A stretch of DNA of 48,652 nt. Origin: an uncultured Phascolarctobacterium sp. GTDB lineage: Bacteria; Bacillota; Negativicutes; Acidaminococcales; Acidaminococcaceae. The translations under genes and the position numbers were made by a program. Below, piece after piece: positions 7,276 through 16,542 of this stretch (its first letter is position 1; each line of letters opens with the position of its first letter). The notes under the pieces are model-generated. The model saw only the letters and a list, made by a program, of their open reading frames with translations. It searched no databases and was not told the origin of the DNA. The stretch spans positions 1 to 48,652 of the forward strand of contig CAAEPE010000031.1 in NCBI GenBank assembly GCA_900757795.1, read 5' to 3'.

Positions 7276-7524
7276 TCAGTCTTTTCTTTCCGGCTGCATA
7301 ATAGTAATATTAGTTGCCGGTGAAATAGTGGAAATAGCATGCTTATATACAAGCTGCTGCTTGCCTTCGTTTTCAATAATCACCGTAAAATTATCAAAGC
7401 CGCGTACCAAGCCACGAATTTGAAAGCCGTTCATTAAATAAATAATTACTCCCAAATTTTCTTTACGTACATGATTTAAAAAGCTGTCCTGTAAATTCAT
7501 TGTAGGTTTTGCACAATTAATCAT
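7276..7524 (-). CDS. hfq: RNA chaperone Hfq
   Basis: Hexameric Sm-like protein that pairs small RNAs with mRNAs. The 82-aa product has the Sm1 motif (LQDSFLNHVRKENLGVIIYL...GFDNFTVII) and Sm2 motif with the signature YKHAIST. The Lys-His pair is the proximal uridine-binding site, and an Arg-Lys pair (VRKEN) lies where the rim arginines of E. coli Hfq are. The tail is short, as usual outside Proteobacteria. The start is set at the ATG at 7524 because the GGAGGGG Shine-Dalgarno (7531-7537) lies 6 nt upstream and would overlap the TTG at 7539. The gene follows miaA in the conserved miaA-hfq order. Confidence 0.96.
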   Translation of the reverse strand: MINCAKPTMNLQDSFLNHVRKENLGVIIYLMNGFQIRGLVRGFDNFTVIIENEGKQQLVYKHAISTISPATNITIMQPERKD

Positions 7525-7561
7525 AAAAATCCCCTCCAATTTTATCTCTATATTTATAATT

Positions 7562-8512
7562 TTACAACAAAATACCTTTTTCTACAAGTATTTCACAAAT
7601 TCTTCCAATTGTGTTTGCATAATTAGGCTGAGCCTCTAAGGGCAGCCAGCAGATATAGGGCATTTTTTTATACCAAGTAATTTGCCGTTTAGCAAAATTA
7701 CGCGTGGCCTGCTTGATTTTTTCTACAGCCTGCGCGTAAGGCATACTGCCGTTTAAATACCAAACCATCTGCCGATAACCAATACTTTGCATACTTTGGC
7801 AGTCCGGATTCACGCCACTGTTTAAAAGATCGCGCACTTCCTGCTCTAAGCCTGCGGCCAGCATTAAATCCACTCGACGATTTATTCTTGCATAAAGCGC
7901 CTGACGCTCCATTTCTAAACCAATAACCACTGCATCGTAAGGCATTTCCGGCGCGCCGTATTGATTGATGGCTTCCCCTTGCAAGGCCGCTTCCAAAGCG
8001 CGCACAACCCGCCGCACATTATGTGGATGAATTCTTTCCGCCGCCGCAGCATCCAACGCCGACAAACGCGCGTGCAGCGCTTCCGCTCCTTGCGTTTGTG
8101 CTTCCAGCATCAGCTTTTGGCGCAGCTCGCTGTTTTCCTCCACGTTATTAAAAGCATAATCCTCCAGCAAAGCCTTAATATAAAGTCCGGTACCGCCGGC
8201 AATAATTGGCAGATGACCGCGTTCATTGATTTGGTGAATCAAATTCTGCGCCTGCTCCTTAAAATCTACCACACTGAAATTAGCCTCCGGCGGCAAAATA
8301 TTTACCAAATGATGAGGCACGGCAGCCAATTCCTCCGCCGTAGGCTTGGCAGTACCAATATTCATGCTGCGATAAACAAGCATAGAATCGCCGGAAATAA
8401 TTTCCCCCCGAAATTTTTTAGCAATTTCTATGGCGCAATGGCTTTTGCCCGTAGCCGTAGGGCCAAGAATAACCAGCACCTTTTCCTTAGGCTTTGCAAT
8501 CTGTTTTTCCAC
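7562..8512 (-). CDS. miaA: tRNA dimethylallyltransferase MiaA
   Basis: Adds a dimethylallyl group from DMAPP to N6 of A37 in tRNAs that read UNN codons, the first step before MiaB. The 316-aa protein has the P-loop GPTATGKS (17-24) and the catalytic/DMAPP region SGDSMLVYRSMNIGTAKP. It also has GGTGLYIKALL, and the QSMQSIGYRQ and ATRNFAKRQITWY tRNA-binding segments. The start is GTG, supported by a near-perfect AAGGAGGTGA at 8518-8526. It overlaps nothing but lies 4 nt from the upstream methyltransferase stop, inside the miaB-mutS-mutL-miaA-hfq operon. Confidence 0.97.
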   Translation of the reverse strand: MEKQIAKPKEKVLVILGPTATGKSHCAIEIAKKFRGEIISGDSMLVYRSMNIGTAKPTAEELAAVPHHLVNILPPEANFSVVDFKEQAQNLIHQINERGHLPIIAGGTGLYIKALLEDYAFNNVEENSELRQKLMLEAQTQGAEALHARLSALDAAAAERIHPHNVRRVVRALEAALQGEAINQYGAPEMPYDAVVIGLEMERQALYARINRRVDLMLAAGLEQEVRDLLNSGVNPDCQSMQSIGYRQMVWYLNGSMPYAQAVEKIKQATRNFAKRQITWYKKMPYICWLPLEAQPNYANTIGRICEILVEKGILL

Positions 8513-8516
8513 CTCA

Positions 8517-9305
8517 TCACCTCCTTAAAATGCCGTATTTTACGCGGCTGTATTTGCCGCCGCAAAATTCCGTGCAGCCGTAAGCCGCCAGTAAATTTTC
8601 ACTGCGTTCCTTGATAACCACTCTCGGCGCAGCTTGGAGCGCCAGTTCCACAGTTTCTTTCGGCAAGGGCGCGTCCAAAGACAGCGGCCGCAAGGCATCC
8701 ATAGCTACCGAACCCTCCACAGGCCGGCGAAACATGGGATCAAAATAAACTGCGTCAAAGCTATCGGGCGGACAATTTTGCAAATAATCCTCCGCCAAAA
8801 TATTTATTGTTTGGATGCGCCGTAACGCAGCGTTGAGCAGCGGCGCTTTTGTTTCGTAATGCACCAAGCCATAAGCAACCACAAAATGCAAAAGCGGAGA
8901 CGCTTCTAAGCCCACAACGCGCCCCGTTTCACCAACCACAAAAGCAGCCACAGCCGCATCGCTGGCTAAGCCTAAAGTACAGTCCAAAACGCGAGAGCCG
9001 CTTTGAATTTTCATAGCTTTGACAAAATTATCGGCGGAACCCCGCACCAGCTGCTGCACTCTAATCGCCGCCATACTGGGATGATAAGCGAAAGCGCCCG
9101 CCGCGCTGTGAATGCGCGGACCGGATTTTTCCATCACAATCAAAGCCGCTAAATTATTAACGGCTAAAATATCCTCCACGCTCTGATTATGCGGACGGTC
9201 GAGATAAACTGCGCCTAACTCCGCAGCCACAGCCCGCGCCTGCTCCATGGCGCCGCTGCCGCGAGCGTTGCGCGCCATGGCCACGCCAATTTTTCCCTGC
9301 AGCAT
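8517..9305 (-). CDS. RsmJ-like class I SAM methyltransferase
   Basis: 262-aa protein. The C-terminal two thirds is a Rossmann methyltransferase with VLDCTLGLASDAAVAAFVVG as the SAM-binding loop (motif I) and DAVYFDPMFRRPV as the motif IV region. The wording resembles RsmJ (16S rRNA m2G1516 methyltransferase, PF04445), where a YLDPMFP-type motif is conserved. The N-terminal about 80 residues (GKIGVAMARNARG...) are not part of the Rossmann core and are not recognised. Its ATG follows the mutL stop directly (TAAATG), so translation is coupled in the mutL-miaA operon. Substrate is inferred from family only. Confidence 0.75.
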   Translation of the reverse strand: MLQGKIGVAMARNARGSGAMEQARAVAAELGAVYLDRPHNQSVEDILAVNNLAALIVMEKSGPRIHSAAGAFAYHPSMAAIRVQQLVRGSADNFVKAMKIQSGSRVLDCTLGLASDAAVAAFVVGETGRVVGLEASPLLHFVVAYGLVHYETKAPLLNAALRRIQTINILAEDYLQNCPPDSFDAVYFDPMFRRPVEGSVAMDALRPLSLDAPLPKETVELALQAAPRVVIKERSENLLAAYGCTEFCGGKYSRVKYGILRR

Positions 9306-11354
9306 TTAAAAGCCTGTCCTTTTGAACATTTTATATAATTTATCACTATCAATAGCTATCATGCAGGGACGACCGTGAGGACAAGTAAAAGGATGCTCCG
9401 TGTTACACAAATCAATAATCAGCTGGCGCATTTGCCGCATATTCAGAAGCTGTCCAGCCTTAATTGCCGCTTTGCAGGCAGTCATGTGCAGAATATTTTG
9501 GCGCAAATCGCTGCCGTTAACATCACGCATTTCACCTAACATTTTACCAATCTCCCGAATAAAATCCTCGGCATCCTCGGCTTTAATATCCGTCGGCAGG
9601 CTGGAAACCCGCAGCATTTTTTCGCCACCGGCTTCAGCATCCACGCCCAGCTTCAAAAATTCTGCACGAAAATGCTCAATGCGATCAATATCCTCGGCAT
9701 CCATATCAATATACAACGGAAGTAAAAGCTGCTGCGCCGGGATTTGCTCATGAGCAGCAACCAGCTTATCATACAAAATGCGCTCGTGGGCCGCGTGCTG
9801 GTCTATCAAATACAAAGTATCTTCTGATTGAGCGATAATAAAGGTTTTATCCACTTGACCAATGGGCCAAATGGTAGCAATGCCGCTGTCAGTATTTGTA
9901 AAGCTAATAGTCTGCCTATCGGAAATTTTTGCGTCAGCTTCGTCAGTGCCGTTATTATTTTGCTTAACAATATTTTGCGCAAAATTTACGGCAGCCAAAT
10001 CATTGGCTTTGCCAAATTCTTCTCTGGCTTCGTGCACGCCGATAACTGTTTCTCTCCTGCCTACGTTATATTCGCTTTCCTTAAAAATACTTTCTGCCTT
10101 GGACTCTGGAGTTTTAAAAATCGGCTCCGCAGCAGGTTTAAAAATCTGGCTGTTGCCGGAAGCTGACGCCGGACGCGTATTTTTATTGCTCACACTGGCG
10201 CGCAGCGGCGGTAAAGCATTTGTCGGCTGCGCAGCAGCCTGCTTTAAGATCAGCGTTTCTGCTTTTTCAAAATTCGCTGATAAACTTTGCTTAGGCTTAA
10301 CAAAAACATTCAGCTCAGAATCAGGCAGCAAGGTAATTTCCGTTTTTTGTGCACTCATTGGGCGAGTCAAGGCATCGGTAAGCGCCTTATACATAGCCTT
10401 ATAAACAAGGCTTTCGTCACTAAATTTAACTTCGCTTTTTTGCGGATGCACGTTCACGTCCACGCTGGCTGTATCCAACCTAATATTTAAAACGGCAAAA
10501 GGAAAACCGCTTTTAGGAATCTGTGATTGATACGCGTGGTCAATCGCCTTTGCCAGCATTTTATTGCCGATACTGCGGCCGTTGACAAACAGCGTCTGCC
10601 ACTGGCGGGAGCTTTTCAACAGCGTAGGCTTGCCGATAAAACCGCTAATCTTTATAGCAGCGTCGGCAAAATTTACCGTCAGCAGTTCCTCTGCTACATT
10701 GCGTCCATATAATGAGCGTATGGTTCCGGCTAAATCGCCGTCTCCGGGAGTGTGCAGCACTTCTTTATCATTGTTCACCAATTTAAAACGCACGTCCGAC
10801 CGCGACAGCGCCAGCTTAGTCAAAAGCTCGCTGATGTAACGTCCTTCAGTGGCCGCAGTTTTTAAAAATTTGCGTCGCGCCGGCACATTGAAAAAAAGAT
10901 TTTCTACGATAACAGTTGTACCGGCGCTGCCGCCTGTGCTGGTCACTTCCATATCAGCGCCGCCGTCAATTTTCACGGAGGTAGCAAAATCCTGCTCCTC
11001 CGGACGGGTCAACAGCGTAAATTTAGCTACGGAAGCAATACTCGGCAAAGCCTCGCCGCGAAAGCCCAAGGTATGTAAAGTCAGCAAATCATCGGCTTTG
11101 GCAAGCTTACTGGTAGCATGGCGCAGTACGGCTAGGCGAGCGTTTTCCTCGCTCATGCCGCAGCCATTATCCACCACGCGGATATATTCCGTGCCACCTC
11201 CAAAAGTCGTCACTTCAATTTTGGTCGCACCTGCATCCAACGCATTTTCAACTAATTCCTTGACCACGGAAGCAGGCTTTTCCACCACCTCGCCAGCCGC
11301 AATTTGGTTAGCTGTATTGGTATCTAAAATTTGTACTGTATATTTATCTGCCAT
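9306..11354 (-). CDS. mutL: DNA mismatch repair protein MutL (endonuclease type)
   Basis: 682-aa GHKL ATPase that couples MutS mismatch recognition to strand nicking. N-terminal ATPase motifs are present: ELVENALDAGA, DNGCGM and GFRGEALPSIASV. A low-complexity linker (about 350-500) leads to the C-terminal nuclease domain with the metal motif DQHAAHERILYD (from about residue 518), ACKAAIKAGQ, CPHGRP and the final FKRTGF. The nuclease signature DQHA-x2-E-x4-E here ends in Asp instead of Glu. The presence of this domain fits an organism without MutH. The start overlaps the mutS stop (TGATG), so translation is coupled. Confidence 0.97.
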   Translation of the reverse strand: MADKYTVQILDTNTANQIAAGEVVEKPASVVKELVENALDAGATKIEVTTFGGGTEYIRVVDNGCGMSEENARLAVLRHATSKLAKADDLLTLHTLGFRGEALPSIASVAKFTLLTRPEEQDFATSVKIDGGADMEVTSTGGSAGTTVIVENLFFNVPARRKFLKTAATEGRYISELLTKLALSRSDVRFKLVNNDKEVLHTPGDGDLAGTIRSLYGRNVAEELLTVNFADAAIKISGFIGKPTLLKSSRQWQTLFVNGRSIGNKMLAKAIDHAYQSQIPKSGFPFAVLNIRLDTASVDVNVHPQKSEVKFSDESLVYKAMYKALTDALTRPMSAQKTEITLLPDSELNVFVKPKQSLSANFEKAETLILKQAAAQPTNALPPLRASVSNKNTRPASASGNSQIFKPAAEPIFKTPESKAESIFKESEYNVGRRETVIGVHEAREEFGKANDLAAVNFAQNIVKQNNNGTDEADAKISDRQTISFTNTDSGIATIWPIGQVDKTFIIAQSEDTLYLIDQHAAHERILYDKLVAAHEQIPAQQLLLPLYIDMDAEDIDRIEHFRAEFLKLGVDAEAGGEKMLRVSSLPTDIKAEDAEDFIREIGKMLGEMRDVNGSDLRQNILHMTACKAAIKAGQLLNMRQMRQLIIDLCNTEHPFTCPHGRPCMIAIDSDKLYKMFKRTGF

Positions 11355-13930
11355 CAGCGACCGCTCTCCTTCCGTGCTTCTTCTTGTAATTTAAATAAAG
11401 TATTCATCGCCTCAATAGGCGTCAAACTCATAACGTCAATTTTGAGTAATTGCTCCGTAATGGCACTGGTAAACAGGGAGCCCATCATATTATTCAGCTC
11501 CGGCGTCTGCACCGGCGCAGCCTGACCGTTTTCACTGTCGTATTCCTGCAAAATTGCTTCCGCTCTATCCAAAACTTTTTTCGGCAAGCCAGCCAAGCGC
11601 GCTACATGCACACCATAGCTGCGGTCAGTGCCGCCGGGCACAATACGGCGCAGAAAGACAATATCTCTTCCCCGTTCCTTAACAGCAACGCTATAATTTT
11701 TTACACCGCTCAATTCCTGCTCCAAAGCAATCAGCTGATGATAATGCGTTGCAAAAAGCGTTTTGGCTTTAATTTTATCGTGAATATATTCCATAACAGC
11801 GTGAGCAATGCTCATACCGTCAAAGGTAGAAGTGCCTCGGCCAACCTCGTCGAGAATTATCAAGCTGTTTTTAGTAGCGTAACGCAAAATCTGCGCCACT
11901 TCGTTCATCTCCACCATAAATGTGCTCTGCCCGGTTGCCAAATCGTCGCTGGCGCCCACGCGGGTAAATATTTTATCCACAGGACAAATATTTGCCTGCC
12001 GTGCCGGAATAAAGCTGCCCATCTGTGTCATCAAAACTAGCAGTGCTACCTGGCGCATATAAGTGGATTTACCTGCCATATTAGGGCCCGTAATTACAAT
12101 CATGCGTTCGTCGGTATTATTGAGATTAACATTGTTTGGCACAAAAATTTCTTTTTCCAGCAAACGCTCTACCACGGGATGGCGTCCGTCGGTAATTTTT
12201 ATTTCGCCCTGATTATTTAGTTTGGGACGCACATAATTATATTTATAGGCGGCAATAGCCAAACCATTGAGTACGTCCAAAGCTCCGACAGCGCGGGCCG
12301 TAGCCTGAATTTCGCTAATCATACCGCGAATTAAAGTACGCAGTTCGTCAAAAAGGTAGTATTCTAGATTTTGAATTTTTTCTTTCGCACCGAGAATTTT
12401 ATTTTCGTAATCCTTGAGCTCCGGCACAATAAAGCGTTCGGCGTTCACCAAGGTCTGCTTACGCACAAAATAAGCAGGAACGCTGTTGGCCTGCCCCTTA
12501 GAAACCTCAATGTAATAACCGAAAACTTTATTGAAGCCCACTTTCATCGTTTTGATACCGGTTTCTTCTTTGATTTTCTGCTCAAAATTCTGCATCCAGG
12601 TTTTATTATCGGCAGCAATCAGCTGTAATTCGTCCAGCTCAGCATTATATCCTTGGCGAATCATGCCGCCCTCGCGCACGGAAAAAGGCGGCTCGTCCAC
12701 AATGGCCTGCTGTAGTCTTACAGCCAACGCACGATGCTCGCTCAATTCCGTATAAAGCTTAGTCAGTGCTTTACTTTTGCAGGCTGACAAAATTTCCTTC
12801 AATCCCGGCAAAACGCTCAGTGAGCTGCGCAAAGCTACCAAATCGCGGGCATTGGCGCTGCCAACTTCAATGCGGCTAACAATGCGTTCCAAATCCGCCA
12901 CCGCTTTCAGCTGTTCAGCTACCGCGTCGCGCAGCTCTGCGCTTGCCGTCAGCTCGGCAATAGCATCTTGCCGCTCATAAATGCGGCCAATATCTAATAG
13001 GGGGCTTTCAATCCAGCTGCGCAGACGTCGCGCACCCATACTGGTCTTTGTAAAATCTAAAACAGACAGCAAAGTACCACGCTTGCTGCCATCCACCATG
13101 CTGCGCACCAGTTCTAAATTGCGAATAGCCGTTACATCCAAATTCATAAAGTTTTCGCGCTTAATTTCATTTAATCTGTTGATATGGCTTAAATCCGCCA
13201 TCACCGTACCGTGCAGATAGCGCAGCAAAAGCTCTACTGTCTGCCTAACAACCGTATCTATAGCAACATCAGGAAAATGCTTAGCAAAATAATCGGCTTG
13301 AGGCGCTTCCTCTGCATAATTTGTCAAGGTACAGTCAGGCAGCTTGGCGTGCAGCCATTCCAAAAGCTGCTGTGCTTGCGTTAAGCTTTCGGTCAGCACT
13401 AATTCCGCAGGCTGCAAACGATACAGCTGCTCCGTAATATCCAGCAGCTTTTCATCGCCTGCGACACAATACCACTGACATTCGCCTGTGGAAACATCAG
13501 CCACTGCCATACAGAGATTATCGTTTTGCTCAAACAGCAAGGCTAGATAACGGTTATGCTTATCCTGCAGTAGCTGCTCGTTCAGCGCCGTGCCCGGAGT
13601 GATAATTTTGATGACCTTGCGCTCCACAATGCCCTTGGCAAATTTAGGATCCTCCATTTGCTCGCAAATAGCAATGCGATACCCCTTCTGCACTAATTTA
13701 GCAATGTATCCGTCCACCGAATGATAAGGAACACCGCACATAGGCATACTTTCCGAGCCGCCCGCGCGTTTGGTCAGCGTAATATTCAATTCCCGTGATG
13801 CAGTCAGCGCGTCGTCAAAAAACATTTCGTAAAAATCACCCAAACGGAAAAAAAGCAGCTCGTTTTGGTGCTGCTTTTTCACAGCAAGATATTGCTGCAC
13901 CATGGGAGTGTAATTATTTTCAGCAGCCAT
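11354..13930 (-). CDS. mutS: DNA mismatch repair protein MutS
   Basis: 858-aa mismatch sensor. The N-terminal mismatch-binding domain carries the wedge motif in RLGDFYEMF, where Phe stacks into the mispair. The core, clamp and ATPase domains follow. Walker A GPNMAGKSTYMRQ is at about 615-627, LILDEVGRGTSTFDG is the Walker B/signature region, and THYHQL follows. The C-terminal helix and tail are of normal length. The start is set at the ATG at 13930, which overlaps the miaB stop (TGATG) and has an AAGGCGG Shine-Dalgarno. The TTG one codon upstream is less likely. Confidence 0.98.
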   Translation of the reverse strand: MAAENNYTPMVQQYLAVKKQHQNELLFFRLGDFYEMFFDDALTASRELNITLTKRAGGSESMPMCGVPYHSVDGYIAKLVQKGYRIAICEQMEDPKFAKGIVERKVIKIITPGTALNEQLLQDKHNRYLALLFEQNDNLCMAVADVSTGECQWYCVAGDEKLLDITEQLYRLQPAELVLTESLTQAQQLLEWLHAKLPDCTLTNYAEEAPQADYFAKHFPDVAIDTVVRQTVELLLRYLHGTVMADLSHINRLNEIKRENFMNLDVTAIRNLELVRSMVDGSKRGTLLSVLDFTKTSMGARRLRSWIESPLLDIGRIYERQDAIAELTASAELRDAVAEQLKAVADLERIVSRIEVGSANARDLVALRSSLSVLPGLKEILSACKSKALTKLYTELSEHRALAVRLQQAIVDEPPFSVREGGMIRQGYNAELDELQLIAADNKTWMQNFEQKIKEETGIKTMKVGFNKVFGYYIEVSKGQANSVPAYFVRKQTLVNAERFIVPELKDYENKILGAKEKIQNLEYYLFDELRTLIRGMISEIQATARAVGALDVLNGLAIAAYKYNYVRPKLNNQGEIKITDGRHPVVERLLEKEIFVPNNVNLNNTDERMIVITGPNMAGKSTYMRQVALLVLMTQMGSFIPARQANICPVDKIFTRVGASDDLATGQSTFMVEMNEVAQILRYATKNSLIILDEVGRGTSTFDGMSIAHAVMEYIHDKIKAKTLFATHYHQLIALEQELSGVKNYSVAVKERGRDIVFLRRIVPGGTDRSYGVHVARLAGLPKKVLDRAEAILQEYDSENGQAAPVQTPELNNMMGSLFTSAITEQLLKIDVMSLTPIEAMNTLFKLQEEARKESGR

Positions 13931-15252
13931 CAATCAACCGCCTTACCTTTCACCAACCAAGTTTGAGCTGTGTCAATGAGCACGTTCACCTTTTGACCAA
14001 TCTCGTACTGCTTATTTTCTACTGGCCACAGCACCAGCACTCCGGTACGGCTGCGTCCGCACCAAATATCAGCCTGCTTGCTTGGTCCATCTGCCAAAAC
14101 CTCCACCATTTTACCGATAAGCCTTTCGTGACAGCGCAGGCTGTTTTCGTTTTGCAAAGCCATCAAGCGATTCAAACGCTCTTTTTTTACTGCCAGCGGC
14201 ACTTGATTTTCCATTTTTGCCGCCGGAGTACCGCTGCGCTTGGAATAAATAAAGGTAAATGCAGAAGTAAAGCCAACTTGACGCACTACATCCAAAGTTT
14301 CGGCAAAATCCTCCTCGGTTTCACCGGGAAAGCCTACAATAATATCCGTAGTAATAGACGCATCGGGAACATACTGACGAATCAATTTAATCAAATTCAA
14401 ATATTTTTCCTTAGTATAGCCGCGATTCATACGGCGCAAAATTTCGCTGCTGCCGGACTGAAACGGCACATGGAAACTCTCACAGATATGCTCGCATTCC
14501 GCCACAGCCTTGATTACCTCCTCACTCATATCGCGAGGATGACTTGTCATATAATGCAGCCTCTCTACGCCGGGAATATCGTTGACACGGCGCAAAAGCT
14601 TAGCAAAGGCGTCCTTTTCACCAAAATCCTTGCCATAGGAATTGACATTTTGTCCCAGCAGCGTAAATTCCTTGTACCCTTCTTTCACCGCAGCTTCCAC
14701 CTCGGCTACAATATTTTCTACGCTGCGGCTGCGCTCTCTGCCGCGCACATAGGGCACGATGCAGTAAGTGCAAAAATTATTGCAGCCATACATAATGGGA
14801 ATCCAAGCAGCAAATTTACTTTGACGCACTCTGTGCCCTTCAAATTCACTTTGATGAATAGTCAAATCAGTATAAGTCATGCCTTTGCGGTCTGCTAAAT
14901 AATCCAAAAGCAGCTGCTTAAAATCATTCACATAAGCCGTTCCTAAAAGCAAATCCACTTGCGGATGCTTTTTTTGCAGCTTCTCGCCGTCCTTTTGCGC
15001 CATGCAGCCTGCCACGCAGATAACATTTTGGGGATTGCGTTTTTTCTCCGCCTTAAGCTCGCCAATTTTGCCGGCAATTTTTTTCTCGGCGCTCTCACGC
15101 ACGCAGCAAGTATTAACTAAAATAACGTCGGCACCATGATAATCTTTAACCGACTTATAACCCAATTCCTCCAGCTGTCCGGCGTAATGTTCCGTATCCG
15201 ATTCATTCATCTGACAGCCGTAGTTAATTAAACAATATGTTTTTTCTTGCAT
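13930..15252 (-). CDS. miaB: tRNA-2-methylthio-N6-dimethylallyladenosine synthase MiaB
   Basis: Radical-SAM methylthiotransferase that converts i6A37 to ms2i6A37 in tRNA. The 440-aa protein has the N-terminal UPF0004 domain (INYGCQMNESDTE) with its auxiliary cluster cysteines (VNTCCVRESAE, CVAGCMAQ). The radical-SAM CxxxCxxC is in CNNFCTYCIVPYVRGRERSR, and a C-terminal TRAM domain (MVEVLADGP...GRSRTGVLVLW) is present. The ATG at 15252 is chosen because GGAGG lies 8 nt upstream; six codons of in-frame sequence precede it. It is first gene of the miaB-mutS-mutL operon, with its own promoter. Confidence 0.96.
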   Translation of the reverse strand: MQEKTYCLINYGCQMNESDTEHYAGQLEELGYKSVKDYHGADVILVNTCCVRESAEKKIAGKIGELKAEKKRNPQNVICVAGCMAQKDGEKLQKKHPQVDLLLGTAYVNDFKQLLLDYLADRKGMTYTDLTIHQSEFEGHRVRQSKFAAWIPIMYGCNNFCTYCIVPYVRGRERSRSVENIVAEVEAAVKEGYKEFTLLGQNVNSYGKDFGEKDAFAKLLRRVNDIPGVERLHYMTSHPRDMSEEVIKAVAECEHICESFHVPFQSGSSEILRRMNRGYTKEKYLNLIKLIRQYVPDASITTDIIVGFPGETEEDFAETLDVVRQVGFTSAFTFIYSKRSGTPAAKMENQVPLAVKKERLNRLMALQNENSLRCHERLIGKMVEVLADGPSKQADIWCGRSRTGVLVLWPVENKQYEIGQKVNVLIDTAQTWLVKGKAVD

Positions 15253-15307
15253 TTGAGCAACCTCCATCATCTATTTAAAATCACTGGTTATTCTTGTCTA
15301 TTATTAT

Positions 15308-15337
15308 ATTATACTAAATTTGTCTGTTTTATCGCAA
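15308..15337 (-). promoter_or_regulatory. Promoter of miaB operon
   Basis: Minus strand -35 TTGCGA (15332-15337), 18-nt spacer, -10 TATAAT (15308-15313). It drives miaB-mutS-mutL and the genes beyond, divergent from the promoter at 15364. Confidence 0.65.
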
Positions 15338-15363
15338 GCAGAAAAATATTTTAGCAGCAGGTA

Positions 15364-15392
15364 TTGAAATCTGACCTCAACATGATTACAAT
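15364..15392 (+). promoter_or_regulatory. Promoter of DUF2939-type gene
   Basis: -35 TTGAAA (15364-15369), 17-nt spacer, -10 TACAAT (15387-15392). The predicted leader is about 75 nt. It contains a GGGAG followed by a GTG/TTG that could open a short upstream frame, but this is not convincing. Confidence 0.7.
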
Positions 15393-15475
15393 ATAGGGAG
15401 TGAAAATTCTTGCTGACGCAAAATTCTTTTTACCATTATTTTTTAGCTTAACATTAAAGTATGGAAAGGCAAAAA

Positions 15476-16507
15476 ATGAAAAACAAAAAAACTGCGATAT
15501 TTATTTTTATCATTATTGCCGCACTTGCAGGAGCGGCCTTTTATTTCTTATATTTCATCCGTACGCCCGCTTACGCGTTAAATCAGGCGCGTTTGGCCGT
15601 GCAGCAGCATGATACGGAAAAATTTCAACGCTATGTGGATTTACAGTCGGTGATGGATAACGCTTTTGAGGACACCATTAAGGCTGAAAGCAAAATAACC
15701 AATGCCGATTTATTTTCCAATCCTTTTGCTTTGGGTATTCTGCACATGCTAAAGCCATCCGTAGTAGAGCTAATGAAGCAGGAAGCGCTGAATAAAATTG
15801 CTGCTAAGCCCAAACAAGAAGAAAAAGCCGTGGATCCTGTGCCCGACGCTATGCGGCGTAATATAGAACGCCATATTCCTTTAGATAAATTTACTTTTAA
15901 GGATTTAAAGCTGACTAAGCACGCCGCTGCCGAAGCAACTGCTGCATTAGTATTGCATAATAAAAATCTCAATAAGGATTTTATCGTTAACTTGCAAATG
16001 CTCAATAACGAACACGGCGACTGGCAAATTAAAAAGGTCGACAATTTAGCGGAGCTTATTATCCAGCTGGAGGCTGCTAAGCAAGCTAAACAGGCTGCCG
16101 AAAATAAAGAGGTTATTGATCGCTTGAATAAAGCTGTCAGCGCCTCCGAAATCCGCCTGAATATTTTCACTGATAATAACGCTCAAGAAATAGAGCCGCA
16201 AAAAATACTTCTTGCAGCCATTTCCGTTAGAAACATGACGAACGTCACTATTAACCGTATGTATTATGACGTAACCATCGAAAACGAAAAGGGCGAAACG
16301 CTCTATTCTTATCCCGAGCATTTCCGCGGAGCCATTGAGCCGGGGCAGATGCGCGAGCTGAACACCAGCAAAAAGCTCAATGCCATGCTGCCTGACGACA
16401 AAAAGCTTATGGAGCAGGATATAAGTAAAATTAACGGCAAAATCCAAATCACCTATATCGCCTTTGACGACGGCAATGTAATTTCTCCTAACGCTTTCAT
16501 AGAATAG
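15476..16507 (+). CDS. Membrane-anchored DUF2939-type protein
   Basis: 343-aa protein with one N-terminal membrane helix (about residues 5-25, FIFIIIAALAGAAFYFLYF). A segment TPAYALNQARLAVQQHDTEKFQRYVDL follows, typical of DUF2939. A coiled-coil-prone region with many Ala, Lys and Gln lies at about 200-225. The C-terminal 100 residues are beta-rich (VRNMTNVTINRMYYDVTIENEKGETLY), like small FxLYD-type domains. It is probably an extracytoplasmic protein of unknown function. The start at 15476 is preferred because GGAAAGG lies 6 nt upstream; an ATG five codons earlier is possible. It is one of few plus-strand genes, with its own promoter and terminator. Confidence 0.8.
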   Translation: MKNKKTAIFIFIIIAALAGAAFYFLYFIRTPAYALNQARLAVQQHDTEKFQRYVDLQSVMDNAFEDTIKAESKITNADLFSNPFALGILHMLKPSVVELMKQEALNKIAAKPKQEEKAVDPVPDAMRRNIERHIPLDKFTFKDLKLTKHAAAEATAALVLHNKNLNKDFIVNLQMLNNEHGDWQIKKVDNLAELIIQLEAAKQAKQAAENKEVIDRLNKAVSASEIRLNIFTDNNAQEIEPQKILLAAISVRNMTNVTINRMYYDVTIENEKGETLYSYPEHFRGAIEPGQMRELNTSKKLNAMLPDDKKLMEQDISKINGKIQITYIAFDDGNVISPNAFIE

Positions 16508-16510
16508 TAA

Positions 16511-16542
16511 AAAGCCTGAACCAAAAGTTCAGGCTTTATTTT
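16511..16542. terminator. Bidirectional terminator between convergent genes
   Basis: Perfect 11-bp stem AAAGCCTGAAC/GTTCAGGCTTT with a 5-nt loop and T/A tracts on both sides. It ends the plus-strand DUF2939-type gene and overlaps the last codons of the minus-strand VTT gene. Confidence 0.88.

Noticed and set aside
7179..7376. 65-residue minus-strand frame overlapping the hfq end
   Set aside because: Overlaps hfq out of frame and has no start signals; treated as 3' UTR.
13795..14898. 367-residue plus-strand open frame
   Set aside because: Antisense shadow across mutS and miaB; no Shine-Dalgarno or recognisable domain.
15400..15612. GTG-started short frame in the leader of the DUF2939-type gene
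   Set aside because: It runs far into the real gene in another frame, and the GGGAG is too close to the GTG. A very short leader peptide cannot be excluded but is not supported.
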